Assembly: GCA_000469685.2 (NCBI GenBank)
Contig: LS997565.1
Location: forward strand, 6,273,005 to 6,337,004
Origin: Haemonchus contortus
Lineage: Eukaryota; Nematoda; Chromadorea; Rhabditida; Trichostrongylidae
Length of the DNA: 64,000 bases
Direction of reading: 5' to 3'
Every line of letters starts with the position of its first letter. The first letter of the stretch is position 1. The notes beneath the pieces were generated by a model. The model was not told the DNA's origin and did not search any database. It saw only the letters and a list, made by a program, of their open reading frames with translations. Below are positions 50,233-60,898 of this stretch, piece after piece. The position numbers were made by a program, and so were the translations under genes.

Positions 50233-53200
50233 ATGAGCTTGGAAATCCTGTTTGGCGAATTCAACTATGAACGAGCTAAGGAGTATTGTATTTCATTGGA
50301 GAGTTTTTCATTAAAACTGGCTATTGCCTATATTATTACGATATTCTCGATAAAATACTATATGAAGGATCGAAAAGCTTACGATCTACAATTGCCGTTG
50401 AATATTTGGAATGGTATTCTGGCAGTGTTCTCAGCTCTTGGTTTCCTTTACACATTCCCGACGTTTCTCAATGTTATCTATAATAAGGGCATTTCATGTA
50501 GGTAATTTCAGTTTTTCCAACTACTTGGTAGGGAAGCGTATGGATCAATATATCGATTTTAGACACATATACACATATTTCGGAAGTCTACACTGACAAG
50601 ACGTCCGGATATTGGGTTCTGTTATGGGTATTGTCGAAAATTCCCGAACTGGTAGACACCATTTTCATTGTACTGCGGAAACGACCACTGATGTTCATGC
50701 ATTGGTATGCCTTATCAATTTGAGGACTTATCATTGTCCAAAAAAACCGCGGAAGTGTTTAAAAAACTTTGCCATCGTCATGCGATATAGCAGCACTATT
50801 CTGCACATTGTGCACAGTGGGCCCATATACTTTGGGAGCCTTTCAGGAACTTTAAAGTTGGTCAAAAGGTCCACCTAGGATTAGCCGAATGCATAGACCT
50901 GACCGATTACAATTCCATCTTGTCCATGTCGTTAATACATGACATAAATTAATGTTCCGGGCTCATTGACACCAGTGAAATGCGTGACTTGAGGGGTGGG
51001 CGGAGTCTGTTAGGCATTTTAGAGCGCAATAGTCCATGTGGGAGCTCGTAGACGTCTAAGCAGACCCTTCTTTTGTGAAAATCAAGTTTAACAGGGATAG
51101 AGTAACCGAAAAGGAATAGAACAGTAGGTGTTACTCTAGGCTCCGGCTCCTGAACCCAGTTAAGAGTGAAACTTGAAGATGTTAGCAGTTTATTGCTCAC
51201 CGTATTCTTACTTCAAAATTTACAGTAAGTTACTGATTGGTTCAGGTATCATCATGCACTAACTGGTTACTATGCCATTGTGAACTATCACGAGGACAAC
51301 GCTCATATGTTCTGGGTGGTCTGGATGAACTATGCTATTCATGCAGCCATGTACAGGTGAGACAGATCTGAGGGGATCATTCAACATGACCACTTTCCAT
51401 ATCTCCTAGTAGGGCGTCATACTAGGCGCCGATTGAAAAAGTCAGGGTTCAGGATGACCAATGCTCCTGGTAACACTCTCTATGAAGTATAGAAATGATC
51501 CGATGACGTGAAGAGCGATGAATGGCTTTGAAAACAGCTGACTATTCCCCCCTCCCCCTCCCGGCGAATTCATTGTATGGAATAGCCGATTTGACGCCTC
51601 CAATTTACATTTGACAGTGTTGAGCACGACCCAAAATAAAATCGTTTACCATCCCCCTCCCTCGCCATCCTGGTCCTCTCCTCTGCTCCCTGGGGAAGTA
51701 GATCTCACGATCTGTTTTCATACTCTAGCATGACCTTTAGCTTTTTTATATCTTCCGACCGGATGATTGTTCGACTGCAAAAGGGTTTGGGGTGGATGCA
51801 GTAGCGGTTCGATAGGAGTACCATCTCGTACTGTTAGATCAGACATTTCTATTATTCATTTCCACGCTCCTTCATGGGCATTGAAAAGGAGTAGGATTCA
51901 CTGTTAAGGCCCACAATATTCATAGAGGTTAAGAAGAGTAGTACATATAGTAGAAACCAAAATTGTAATTTAAATAACAGGACTGTTAAATCCTAAGAAA
52001 TATGCTCTGTAAAACTGATTAAAGCATTCATCGTCAGCCCTTTTTGGGCAACCGTGTAAACCCAAAACTAGACTTCACCTCGTGTCCCATGCTTTCTAGT
52101 CAATTCCCTGATTTCATTTGAATTGATAAGAGGCTGCTAAACGAATGCCCTTACCAGTTAGAACAAAGTACATCCTCAAATGCGGATAAACGGTTTCTGC
52201 AGCAGAATCTTAAACGCACTATGAGAGCAACGTGGAGTTTCGAAGAACAAAATTCAACTTGGGACCAAAAGTTCTTTGTATTCAATTTCCACTGCAATCA
52301 ATAAAAGAGAAACTTTTCAGCTACTACCTTTTACGTTTCGCTGCGAATTCAAGTACCAGCCCAGATTGCTCAAATAATCACTACCTCGCAAATGATCCAG
52401 GTGAGGTTAGATGGTTGAAGTTGGTTAGTATTAAAAAGGTTAAGGTATGAGGTAAGGAACTAGTAAGTGAGGCTACAGATGCTCTATTTTTTGATTCCTT
52501 TTTTTTTACAAAGCGTCTTCTAAATTTGGTCATAACGGATAATTCTCCGCTGAGTCGGTCACCCATTTCGTAAGGGTGGCTCTGAAGCAGTGTTTAGTGA
52601 GAAAAAATAGCCTTTTGGTTTCACGAACTCCGCCCAGCACAGAAAGCCACGCCCCGCGATCACTTGTTAGATATCAGCAGAGGGATTGAATTAATGAAAA
52701 TTCATCCTCACAGATTTTTAGCTGCTTCGTGAGGTACCGTCATTGCTGATGTAGTAACCTATATGTAGTTTTCGTCGTTTTATTTTTGAGTACCCTCATC
52801 AATCTCCAATTTGACTTAGTAGCATTGAAATGAAATTACCAGTGATTATGGGGAAAACTGATAACACCAGACCTTCAATGATTTCATGTCGATTTTGAAG
52901 AACATGCATTCACGCAGGATTGAAATCGTATCTGACCATTTACTGTAGCTAAAGATAGTATCGATTTCACGCCCATATGTATATAACGAAGGTAGACAAT
53001 GGGTTTTAATACATGCACATGCAATGAGCATTCAATACCTTCACCTGATGCACATTATGGTGTGATAGGAATTTTTACCGTCTACAAATCCCATTTTCAG
53101 TTCATCGTTGCCATAGCCGCCCAACTTCATGTCGGTTACTTAGCTGTGACCAGTAGTGGCAAAACTTCCTATGCCGTGACATTCCGAGGCTGGGCAATCG

Positions 53201-53705
53201 GCGTTTTCATGCTTGTCACATACCTGATGCTGTGGATACGGTAAGTCAACATTGGTATAGATAGATGGTTCTTCAGTGTTTTGGGGGAAGAAATGTACCG
53301 TAATCCGCATTGAAATAGAAGTATCGATAGCTCCTTGTTTACCTTTTTTTCTCCGTTGAATTTATTCCACGAATTCCTGAATCTTTGGAAGCTCCCATTT
53401 CCGAACCATCTTGAAAATTACACTGAGTCTGTTCAATCGCTAGGACCCTGGGCACAATTTCGGTGCTGACTGACTGTACGGGTAGTACAGAGTTTGCTTG
53501 CATTGAATTGGCTTCGAACTGCCAACCCCAACTAGGCAGGACAACGACCTTACCTTTGCCTTTCCAGTACCTTTCTACACAATACTAAACTAATAGAACC
53601 TTATCAATCAATTTCAGATTCTACAACATCAGCTACTACAGTAAAGGAGGCAAGAAGTACGTGGCACAGAAGAAAACAGGTGTTGCCGACAAAAAGGAAC
53701 ATTGA
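50233..53705 (+). CDS. Fatty-acid elongase (ELO/ELOVL family), one frameshift
   Basis: Exons 50233-50497, 50563-50704, 51246-51356, 52321-52400, 53101-53240 and 53618-53705 give about 274 residues, the usual family length. ELO enzymes are multi-pass ER membrane 3-ketoacyl-CoA synthases that add malonyl-CoA to long acyl-CoA. Visible hallmarks are KIPELVDT (residues 114-121), the catalytic histidine box HWYHH (135-139), NYAIHAAMYSYY, a VPAQIAQIITT segment and a HVGYL helix. The lysine-rich C-terminus (KKYVAQKK … DKKEH) fits ER retention. Exon 4 needs removal of one T in the run at 52336-52338 to stay in frame with both neighbours. The first donor is TCAT/GTAGGT; the alternative four bases on puts exon 2 out of frame. 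The ATG is two bases after TTTCAG, a likely SL site. The specific elo paralogue is not assigned. Confidence 0.92.
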
Positions 53706-53728
53706 ATCTCATCGTTCAGTAAAGGCGT

Positions 53729-53734
53729 AATAAA
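53729..53734 (+). terminator. Poly(A) signal of elongase gene
   Basis: AATAAA lies 24 bases after the elongase stop codon, the normal nematode distance, and shortly before the tail of the convergent C6 gene. Confidence 0.8.
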
Positions 53735-53801
53735 TCATGATAATGTTTTCAAAGACCCAAAAAATTATTGCACAATGTTGACGGAAGGAAGCTCATGGAG
53801 G

Positions 53802-55425
53802 TCATGGAAGTGGAGCTTCAGTACATTGAACGGAATTCACTTGTCGTATACCTCGGTAGAACCATGCACCATCCATGCATTCCAACAGGGCTTCAACGGT
53901 CTGGAATGGGATGCTGGTCAAAAATTCGATAACGAGAGAGTTATAAGGTGCATAACCAGCGGGCAGTGATGGAGAAGCCTCTCAAAAGCAAAGGAAAATT
54001 AAACAAAGGAGTAGGACGAGTTTGTCGTTGTCCATTGTTGCAGGTGCTCCTATGCCTATCTGGCCCATAAAGTAGCTTGGGATGACGTAGCAGCACCTAA
54101 TCCTAGTACTTCCTCAGAGAGGTAACGATCTGAGATTCGAACCCAAGACCATACGTGCGGTAGTGGCGTCCCTTGATCCTTGACCACGATCCTTGAGGTA
54201 CTTAGTCTATCCTTCAACTTGGATGTTTACATTCCCAAAAAAGCAGGATGTTCAAAGGCATTGACGCAAACAAGGAAACACATCCAAAGAAGACAACAGG
54301 ACAACACAAATAACAAACGGGCAGAGATGGCTTAAAGCACTGGAGATAATCATAGCATGCATGAAATCACTGAGTTCCTGGTGAAATAAAACATCTTAAT
54401 GCTCAAAGTATGAATGGCGTTTGAGTTAGTTTCTTTAGCAGCCGGTTCAATAGGTAACTAATTTGTAACTGGACTACTCACTCGGCCATTATCCTGATTC
54501 TCAGCCGGGCCACCTTCGATGACGTTGAATTCCATAAAGGAGAAGAATCCCTCTTGAGCAGTACAAATTGCCGTCAAACGTTTGCAGCCTGTGTCTGGAT
54601 TATTGGTTTCCAATCTGAAAAGGCTACCATTGATCTAGGAGTAGCATATATGAAGCCACTGGAGAACGCTATTGGAATTTTTGAGAATTTTTTGTGAAGA
54701 TCAGAATTCAAAAGACTCATAGATTTTGTAAAGTCGACGGATTGCGTCCTCACCTGAACGTCGCATCAAATCGACCAGGCTCACCGTTTGCCGTATCGAA
54801 ATCGACTTGTGTCGCTGCACACCGTTGGCAGAGAGCTAAAAATACAGTAATCCGGATAAGTACAGTAGACCTAGGGCGCTTCAGAAAATTCTATTTCGGG
54901 AGAAAACAGGTCATGCTGCAGTATGACATTCTGCAACGATCAGAAAAGAAGGGAGTATCGAAAAAGTTTGTGGAAATGGTAATACGATCTATTCGGCTCT
55001 CGAAAACTTCTCAAAAAAGTCGCCCTATACCCAGTAAGAATGAATGAATAACCCTTTTGCTACTGCCCCTTGAGAGGCGATCGCCTGCCAATCGATAAAT
55101 CGATTTTTCGATTCGATTCTCAGAAAAAAAGCCCGTCAAATTAAGCCCAGAAATAAGCGTTTCATCTCTAAGTCAATTCTAAAATTCAAACTATAACCGC
55201 GTAAAACTCACGTACGACAGGTGGTGCCGTAGGGGCAGCGGTTGTCGTTCGAACGGTGGTTGTTTGCCTGACAGTTGTAGTTCTCTGAGTTGGACTGAGA
55301 GTTGTTGTGGTAGTTCTTATTGGACTGAGAGTCGTAGGGTTCCTTCCAGGGGATGTCGCGGCACATCCAAAAACAACCGGTATGACCCTCCACATCAAAA
55401 AGAGTATGGTGTACTGTGGTGGCAT
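53802..55425 (-). CDS. Secreted C6-domain (six-cysteine) protein
   Basis: Exons 55425-55212, 54835-54754, 54614-54482 and 53900-53802 join in phase to 175 residues. The N-terminus (MPPQYTILFLMWRVIPVVFG) is a signal peptide. A Thr/Pro-rich, probably O-glycosylated linker follows (about residues 26-70). The C-terminal domain has exactly six cysteines in the order CQRC, GCKRLTAIC, LLEC and VQC, with the W of GAWFYR between the last two, as in the nematode C6 domain family (PF01681 type) of extracellular proteins with no established activity. The start is fixed by TTTTCAG directly before ATG, a likely SL acceptor; the open frame extends upstream but would bypass it. The gene ends 96 bp from the convergent elongase gene. 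A paralogous last exon lies at 57363-57470. Confidence 0.85.
54040..54200 (-). repeat. tRNA-like SINE with pol III boxes
   Basis: On the minus strand TGGTCAAGGA fits the A box (TRGYNNARNNG, one mismatch) and GGGTTCGAATC about 45 bp downstream is a perfect B box. The flanking sequence cannot fold into a tRNA cloverleaf by eye, so a tRNA-derived SINE head is the better reading. It sits in the last intron of the C6 gene, on the same strand. Confidence 0.5.
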
Positions 55426-57362
55426 CTGAAAAGACAGCAGATTGTGACGATACATCCACAAGTTTAAGTGAGAACATTTTCGGTTTTTTTTGAATTTTAT
55501 CCAGACGCTACTAAATTTTAATCCCTTGATATAACCAGATATAATCAATCCAAACGTCGACCAAATGAAATGAAACCGGAAAAAATCTAACTTTCTCAGC
55601 AAATTAGAAATATCCCGTCTTTAACTCGCGAAGATTACCAATGATAGGCAGGAAGACCCGATAGGAACTCATCGCTGTCTGGGAATTTCATGGTAACATA
55701 GGATACTATTGAATGGTTTGTAAATCCAATAAGAATTACAAACTTAATTGTCAGACACGAATCAGGACAGAAATCAAGAGCAGTGCGCATCCTACAAAAA
55801 ATTGTTGCATAAAAGTTCAATTTAAAAAATGCTGTGATAAGAGAAATTAGGCAGGAACGTCGCTCCGAGAAATTCAAAAATTTATGTCGAATTTTAAAAT
55901 CATTTTCGATAGTTTTGGGTACATATGAGTAGAGTCAGGAAAAGGTAACCAGTAACCAGGTGAAAGTTGAAGTTACACTAACTCGGAGTAAAACATGAAG
56001 CTTGACAAAGAGGGCGAGTGGAAAGACTCAGAAATCTTGACGGAATTCACGGTTGTACTTCACTTTCTAATCGCCAAAGTCACACTCTTGATCCCATTAG
56101 TGGAGGTTGTCCCCGGTGTTGCGCGGCAAGCACTCAACGACTTTCCCGTATCTGGGACCCGGGATAGTCGAGATTTGTACAGAGCGAAACCGCGTGAAAC
56201 ATCACATTAATGACTCACTCAGGTCTTGAAAGGGAAGCGAATCGTGCAACGGGGTTATCTTCGAATTTTCAAAGATCATCAATCATCCAACGCATCTTGA
56301 CCTAGAATTCGGAACTTCATAAGTATATAGGTGATGTTACCGGCATTACAGATGAACCACCGCTTTGAAGGACACTCTGCATACCAAAGTTCCCTCGAAG
56401 TGGCATGAACATGAACCCAGCACAAATATTGGCCCCAACGACACTGTTCACGACCGATTTGCAATTTTTAAACACTAGGATGAAATACTGACCCTTGGAG
56501 AGTTGTCACTGCAGAACCCAGTCTTCGAATGGAGCATTTAGAGATCCGCCAACTCACCTCACCTCTGTTGGGTGGAGATGGGGTTACCCAACGTGCTGCT
56601 GCTCTATATCCAAAACTTATTCAGTCAAGATAAACTCATACCTGACTCATTCAAAATGCAATTCCACCTTCCAGCCAGTACATAAACTGCAAATCCAGGC
56701 TGGAATTGAACAGCACCTCTGGCTGACTAACTCTGCTGTTGAGCCACGTTTCTGCCCTTTTTGGGATACTGCCCTTCACCACTGCCCCTTGGTTTCAACC
56801 CTCCTTTTTCTGAGTGACAAATTTATGTACATATGAATCCCGCCACGATGGACACTACAACTAAAGCACTCATAAGGCTCTCAAGACTTCTCCGTTATTC
56901 GGTAGAATGTGCTAATAACCACGATCGCCGAATGCTTATGGCCGAATGACTCAATGCTTAAAATTACTCCCCTTGTCGAAGTATCCTGGAGGCGATCGAG
57001 CGAGAGGAGAGGATTAAAGTCTTCAAGAAGCGCGCCATGCATGAGAGTTTGTCCTAACAATGAGAATCGTCTTCCTTTCCTTTCCTTCTCTAGAAAGACC
57101 CAACCATGGGAATACTATGGGATCCCAATGTTACACGCATCATAGCTCTGATCCTTCTGAGGCTTCGAGGTTTCACATATAATGTCGTCTAATTTTTTAT
57201 AGACGACGAAAACTGCGTCCAGAACTGGACAAAAAGCCACAAAAAATCAACATGAATCAATATCCAATTGACAACATCAAAATATGGCATATTCAACAAA
57301 ACTTACAAAATGAAAAATGAAATGTTGTACAGAAATGGTAGAGGCAGATAATTACAATGTGC
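55426..57362. other. Spacer between C6 gene and orphan C6 exon
   Basis: It should contain the promoter of the C6 gene, but no element could be identified. A minus-strand exon-like stretch at 56474-56341 (CCTAG acceptor, GTAACA donor, open in two frames, several Cys) is noted but has no family match. Confidence 0.4.
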
Positions 57363-57470
57363 TCAGCCAGCAGCATCGAATTCAGTGCATTGAACGGAGT
57401 TCACTTCTTGAACGTCGGTAGTACGGTAGAACCATTGGCCATCGACACATTCCAGCAAAGCTTCGACAGT
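57363..57470 (-). pseudogene. Orphan terminal exon of a second C6-domain gene
   Basis: The exon follows an ATTCCAG acceptor and reads 35 codons to a stop. It has the same pattern as the last exon of the C6 gene at 53900-53802: TVEALLEC, then DG.WFYR, then VNSVQCTE, with both cysteines and the tryptophan. The reading frame is intact. No preceding C6 exon (signal peptide, GC....C block) was found on the minus strand between here and the PTIP-like gene; that interval is occupied by the repeat block at 57.8-60.9 kb. It is either a relic of a partial duplication or the end of a gene split by repeats. Confidence 0.7.
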
Positions 57471-57787
57471 CTGGAATGAGTTCATTGATCAATAAGTTAA
57501 TAAATAAAGCTAATCAATAGTTCACAGATGTTAGAAAGACACATGAAATGGCTATGAGTTGAAGCCATAAGTCACAAGAAAATCAATATTTGTTTACTTG
57601 TTTACTTCGGGCAAGCACATGTAATCTCTGACTAATCCATAAAGATTTGTAGGGAAACTCGAAAAATTTTCAGCATGTGTGTAAGAATCTGAGTAGGGCT
57701 CAACACAGAAGACGATAAGCCCTTCATCCGAAAAACAATGAGGGAGTGGAAACATTTTTCCCTCACCAATTCACCAGCAAAATAAGA

Positions 57788-59470
57788 ATCCTTACTATAT
57801 ATAAACCACAAGTTTGGTGTGTCTGTTTGTCTGTTTGTCTGTTTGTCTGTTTGTCTGTTTGTTTGTTTGTCCGTCACAAAATTCGGTATCATCTGAAGAA
57901 GCGTCTGGAGAGATCGGGACAAGTTCGGGATAGGTGGAGCCTGAGACAAGATTAACAGAGCACATATGAACTCTGTGAAGCTCCGCCCACAGGGGGCGGG
58001 GCAGGTGCCGGAGTGGGCGGTGCGAATAGCCAAACGTCTTATTTTGACTTCGAAAAAGGTCCAGACACCGGGAAAAAAATGTTCAAAGGTGAGGATTGGG
58101 TCAACAAATCAGATGGAGGAGACCCACGTGCTGTGGGCGGAGCTTTCTCTAAATGGGCGGTACTTTTCAGATGTGTTCATAACTCGATTTAATTGAGGCG
58201 CAGAGGCCAGGAAAAAAAATTAAAGGAGTGAGCAGGGCCTTATGCGTGTTGGGCGCGCATAAGATTGGCAAAGCCCCGCCCACGGTGGGCGGAGCGTGCG
58301 TTGAGACGAAAGCTAATTTTCAAAAATGAATGTAACTCCGTTCGAACACGTTTAAGAATGCGGGAAAAAAGTGTTCAGAGGTAGTGGAACAAATGGGACC
58401 AAATCCTCGAAGTGGGCGGGGTTGGCACCGAAGTGGGCGGGGCTTAGATCAAAAATTTATAACTCTGTTCAGAAACGTTCTGGGATGCGGCAAAAAGGTA
58501 TTGAGGTGTAAAAGAAGAAATTTGGTCAAATCCCAGAGGTGGGCGGGGCTGGCACTAAAGTGGGCGGAGTTGGCACTAAAGTGGGTGCGGCTGAGACGAA
58601 ATTTTATAACTCTGTTCAGAACCGTTCTGGGATGCGGCAAAAAGGAATTAAGGTGTTAAAGAACAAATGTGGTCAAATCCCAGAAGTGGGCGGGGTTCGC
58701 ACTAAAGTGGGCGGGGCTTAGATAAAATTTGTAACTCTGTTCAGAAACGTTCTGGGATGCGGCAAAAAGGAATTGAGGTGTAAAAGAACAAATGTGGTCA
58801 AATCCCAGAAGTGGGCGGGGCTGGCACTAAAGTGGGCGGATTTGGCACCAGAGTGGGTGGGGCTGGGACAAAAACTTATAACTCTATCCAGAAACGTTCT
58901 GGGATGCGGATAAATGTGATCAGTTCCCAGAGCTGGGCTGGATCGGCATTGAAGCGGGCGGGGCTTACATCAAAATTATTAAGTCTTTCCAGATGCGTTT
59001 TAGAACGCGGGAAAAAGAGTAAAAGTAATGTGGTTCGAAACCCGAAGTGGGTGGGGTTTTGCGAAGAACTGGGGCGGAGTGGGGCTAAGATCAAAAATTT
59101 ATACATCTGTCGTTCACGTTTACCATGACCACATAGGTGTACAACTAGAGTATACCACTGAATTCTTTCAAAAATTCGGCCAAAAGTTTTCTAACAGTTA
59201 GTATCCATGGTTTCACACACAGTGGTCCCTTCTACACAAGAGCAAACTGCACTACACTGCACTGCACTACATTCACTTGAGACCTCAAAAAATAAATTCT
59301 GCCATAACCGCGACCACACAGGTGCATACCCTGTAGAGACGTGTAAATCCCTACAACTACCCAAAGGGACTGCCCTTTCAAAGTTAGTGTTGATGGCCAC
59401 ATACAGCCGAAGCTACACAGAGTTTCTTTGACTAAATGGACTGCAGAGCGTATTCAAATTTGGGTAAAAC
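57788..59470. repeat. Repeat block, unit 1, with GTGGGCGG minisatellite
   Basis: It begins CTTACTATATATAAACCACAA, runs into an eight-base CTGTTTGT microsatellite (about 57817-57870), then a region with GCTCCGCCCACAGGGGGCGG. A minisatellite follows whose TGGGATGCGG landmark recurs at 58481, 58628, 58753 and 58900 (spacings 147, 125, 147), each unit holding one to three GTGGGCGG motifs. It ends with GTAAATCCCTACAACTACCC and GGACTGCAGA-type sequence. The whole is repeated, diverged, at 59729-60898. Small open frames inside are by-products of the repeat. Confidence 0.85.
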
Positions 59471-59728
59471 CATCCTCTGAAAGCAAATTTTCAAGGGAAT
59501 TCACAGCGACCCCGACCACCCAGGTGCATAGCCTGTGGATATCTGAAAGTCTTCGCAAATTCATATATGACGTCTTTTCGGGATTATTACTAGAAATGGG
59601 AAGATGTGGGTATGCGACCTCGAAAGTTTTACAACCTCTCCTAGGGTACATGGCATGCACCCTACGGATACATGTTAACGAGAGAGGTGCACTTTACGAC
59701 ATGTCCTTAGGTATTGAGCTGCCTAAAT

Positions 59729-60898
59729 CCTTACTATATATAATCCACAAGTTTGGTGTGTCTGTTTGTATGTATGTATGTACGTTTGTTTGTTTGTTTG
59801 TTTGTTCAACGTGAAATTCAGTACCACTTGAAAAACAACTTTAAGAGGTCGGGAGAAGTTCGGGATGGGTGGAGCCTAAGATAAGATCAACGGGGCACAT
59901 ATGAGCTCTGCGGAGCTCCGCCCACAGGGGGCGGGACAGGTGCCGGAATTATCGGTGCGAATAGCCGAACGTCTTATTTTGGCTTCGAAAAGGTCCAGGC
60001 ACCGAGAAAAAATGTTCAAAGGTGAGGATTGGGTCAACAAATCAGACGAAGAGACCCACGTGCTGTGGGCGGGGCTTCCTCAAAATGGGCGGTATTTTTT
60101 AGATATATTCATAGCTCGATTCAATTGACGCGCAGAGGCCAGGAAAAAAATAGTAGTAGTGAGCAGGGCCTTATGCGTGTCGGGCGTGCATAAGCTTAGC
60201 GAAGCCCAATGCAGCAAAAAGGTGTTAAGGTGTAAAAGAACAAATGTGGCCAAATCCTCGAAGTAGGCTGTGTTGGCACTTAAGTGGGCGAGGCTTAGAT
60301 CAAGAATTAGAAACATTCTGTGATGCGGGAAAAAAGTGGTAAGATGCGGTAGCACAAATGTGGTCAAATCCCAGATGTGGGCGGAGTTGGCACTGGGGTA
60401 GGAGGGCTTACATCAAATTATTAGGTCTCTTTAAATGCGTTTTAAACGCGGATAAAATGTGTCTGGAGGCAATAAAAGTAATGTGGTACGAAGTCTGAAG
60501 TTTGTGGGGTTTACAAAGATGGGGACGGGGCTGAGGTCAGAAATTTGAACATTTGTCCTTCACATTAACCCTGACCACATAGGTGTTCAACTAGGGGATA
60601 CCACTGAACTCTTTCAAAAATTAGGCTAAAGTTTTTTTTTTAATTTAGTATCCTTGGTTCGACACACAGTAGTCCCTTCTACACAAGGGAGCAAAGGCAC
60701 TACATTAACTTCAGACCTCATGAAGTAAATTCTACAGTTACCCCGGCCAACAGGTGCCTACCCTGAAGAAACGTGTAAATCCCTACAACTACCCAAGGGG
60801 GCTGCCCTTTCGAAGTTAGTGTTCATGGCCACACACAGCCCAAACTCCACAAAGTTTCTTCGACTACAATGGACTGCAGACGTATTTGATTTGAATAC
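59729..60898. repeat. Repeat block, unit 2 (tandem copy)
   Basis: The landmarks occur in the same order as in unit 1: CTTACTATATATAATCCACAA, a TGTTTGT/TATG microsatellite (about 59756-59804), GGGGGCGGGACAGGTGCCGG, GACCCACGTGCTGTGGGCGG, GACCACATAGGTGT, and GTAAATCCCTACAACTACCC near 60773. The minisatellite is shorter here (about two units), which explains the length difference. The offset between copies is about 1.94 kb at the start. Confidence 0.85.

Noticed and set aside
52232..52450. Open frame continuing elongase exon 4 in the wrong frame (SYYLLRFAANSST…)
   Set aside because: The conserved VPAQIAQIITT block is in the other frame; this frame results from the extra T at 52336-52338.
54100..54200. 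Possible tRNA gene on the minus strand (good A and B boxes)
   Set aside because: No acceptor stem or anticodon arm can be paired; a SINE head fits better.
56279..56474. Minus-strand segment resembling the end of a C-type lectin or a C6-type exon
   Set aside because: Cysteine and Trp spacing fits neither family properly, the two open frames compete, and it does not link in phase to either C6 gene.
57746..58033. Open frames over the CTGTTTGT microsatellite
   Set aside because: They are produced by the simple repeat and are not conserved in the second repeat unit.
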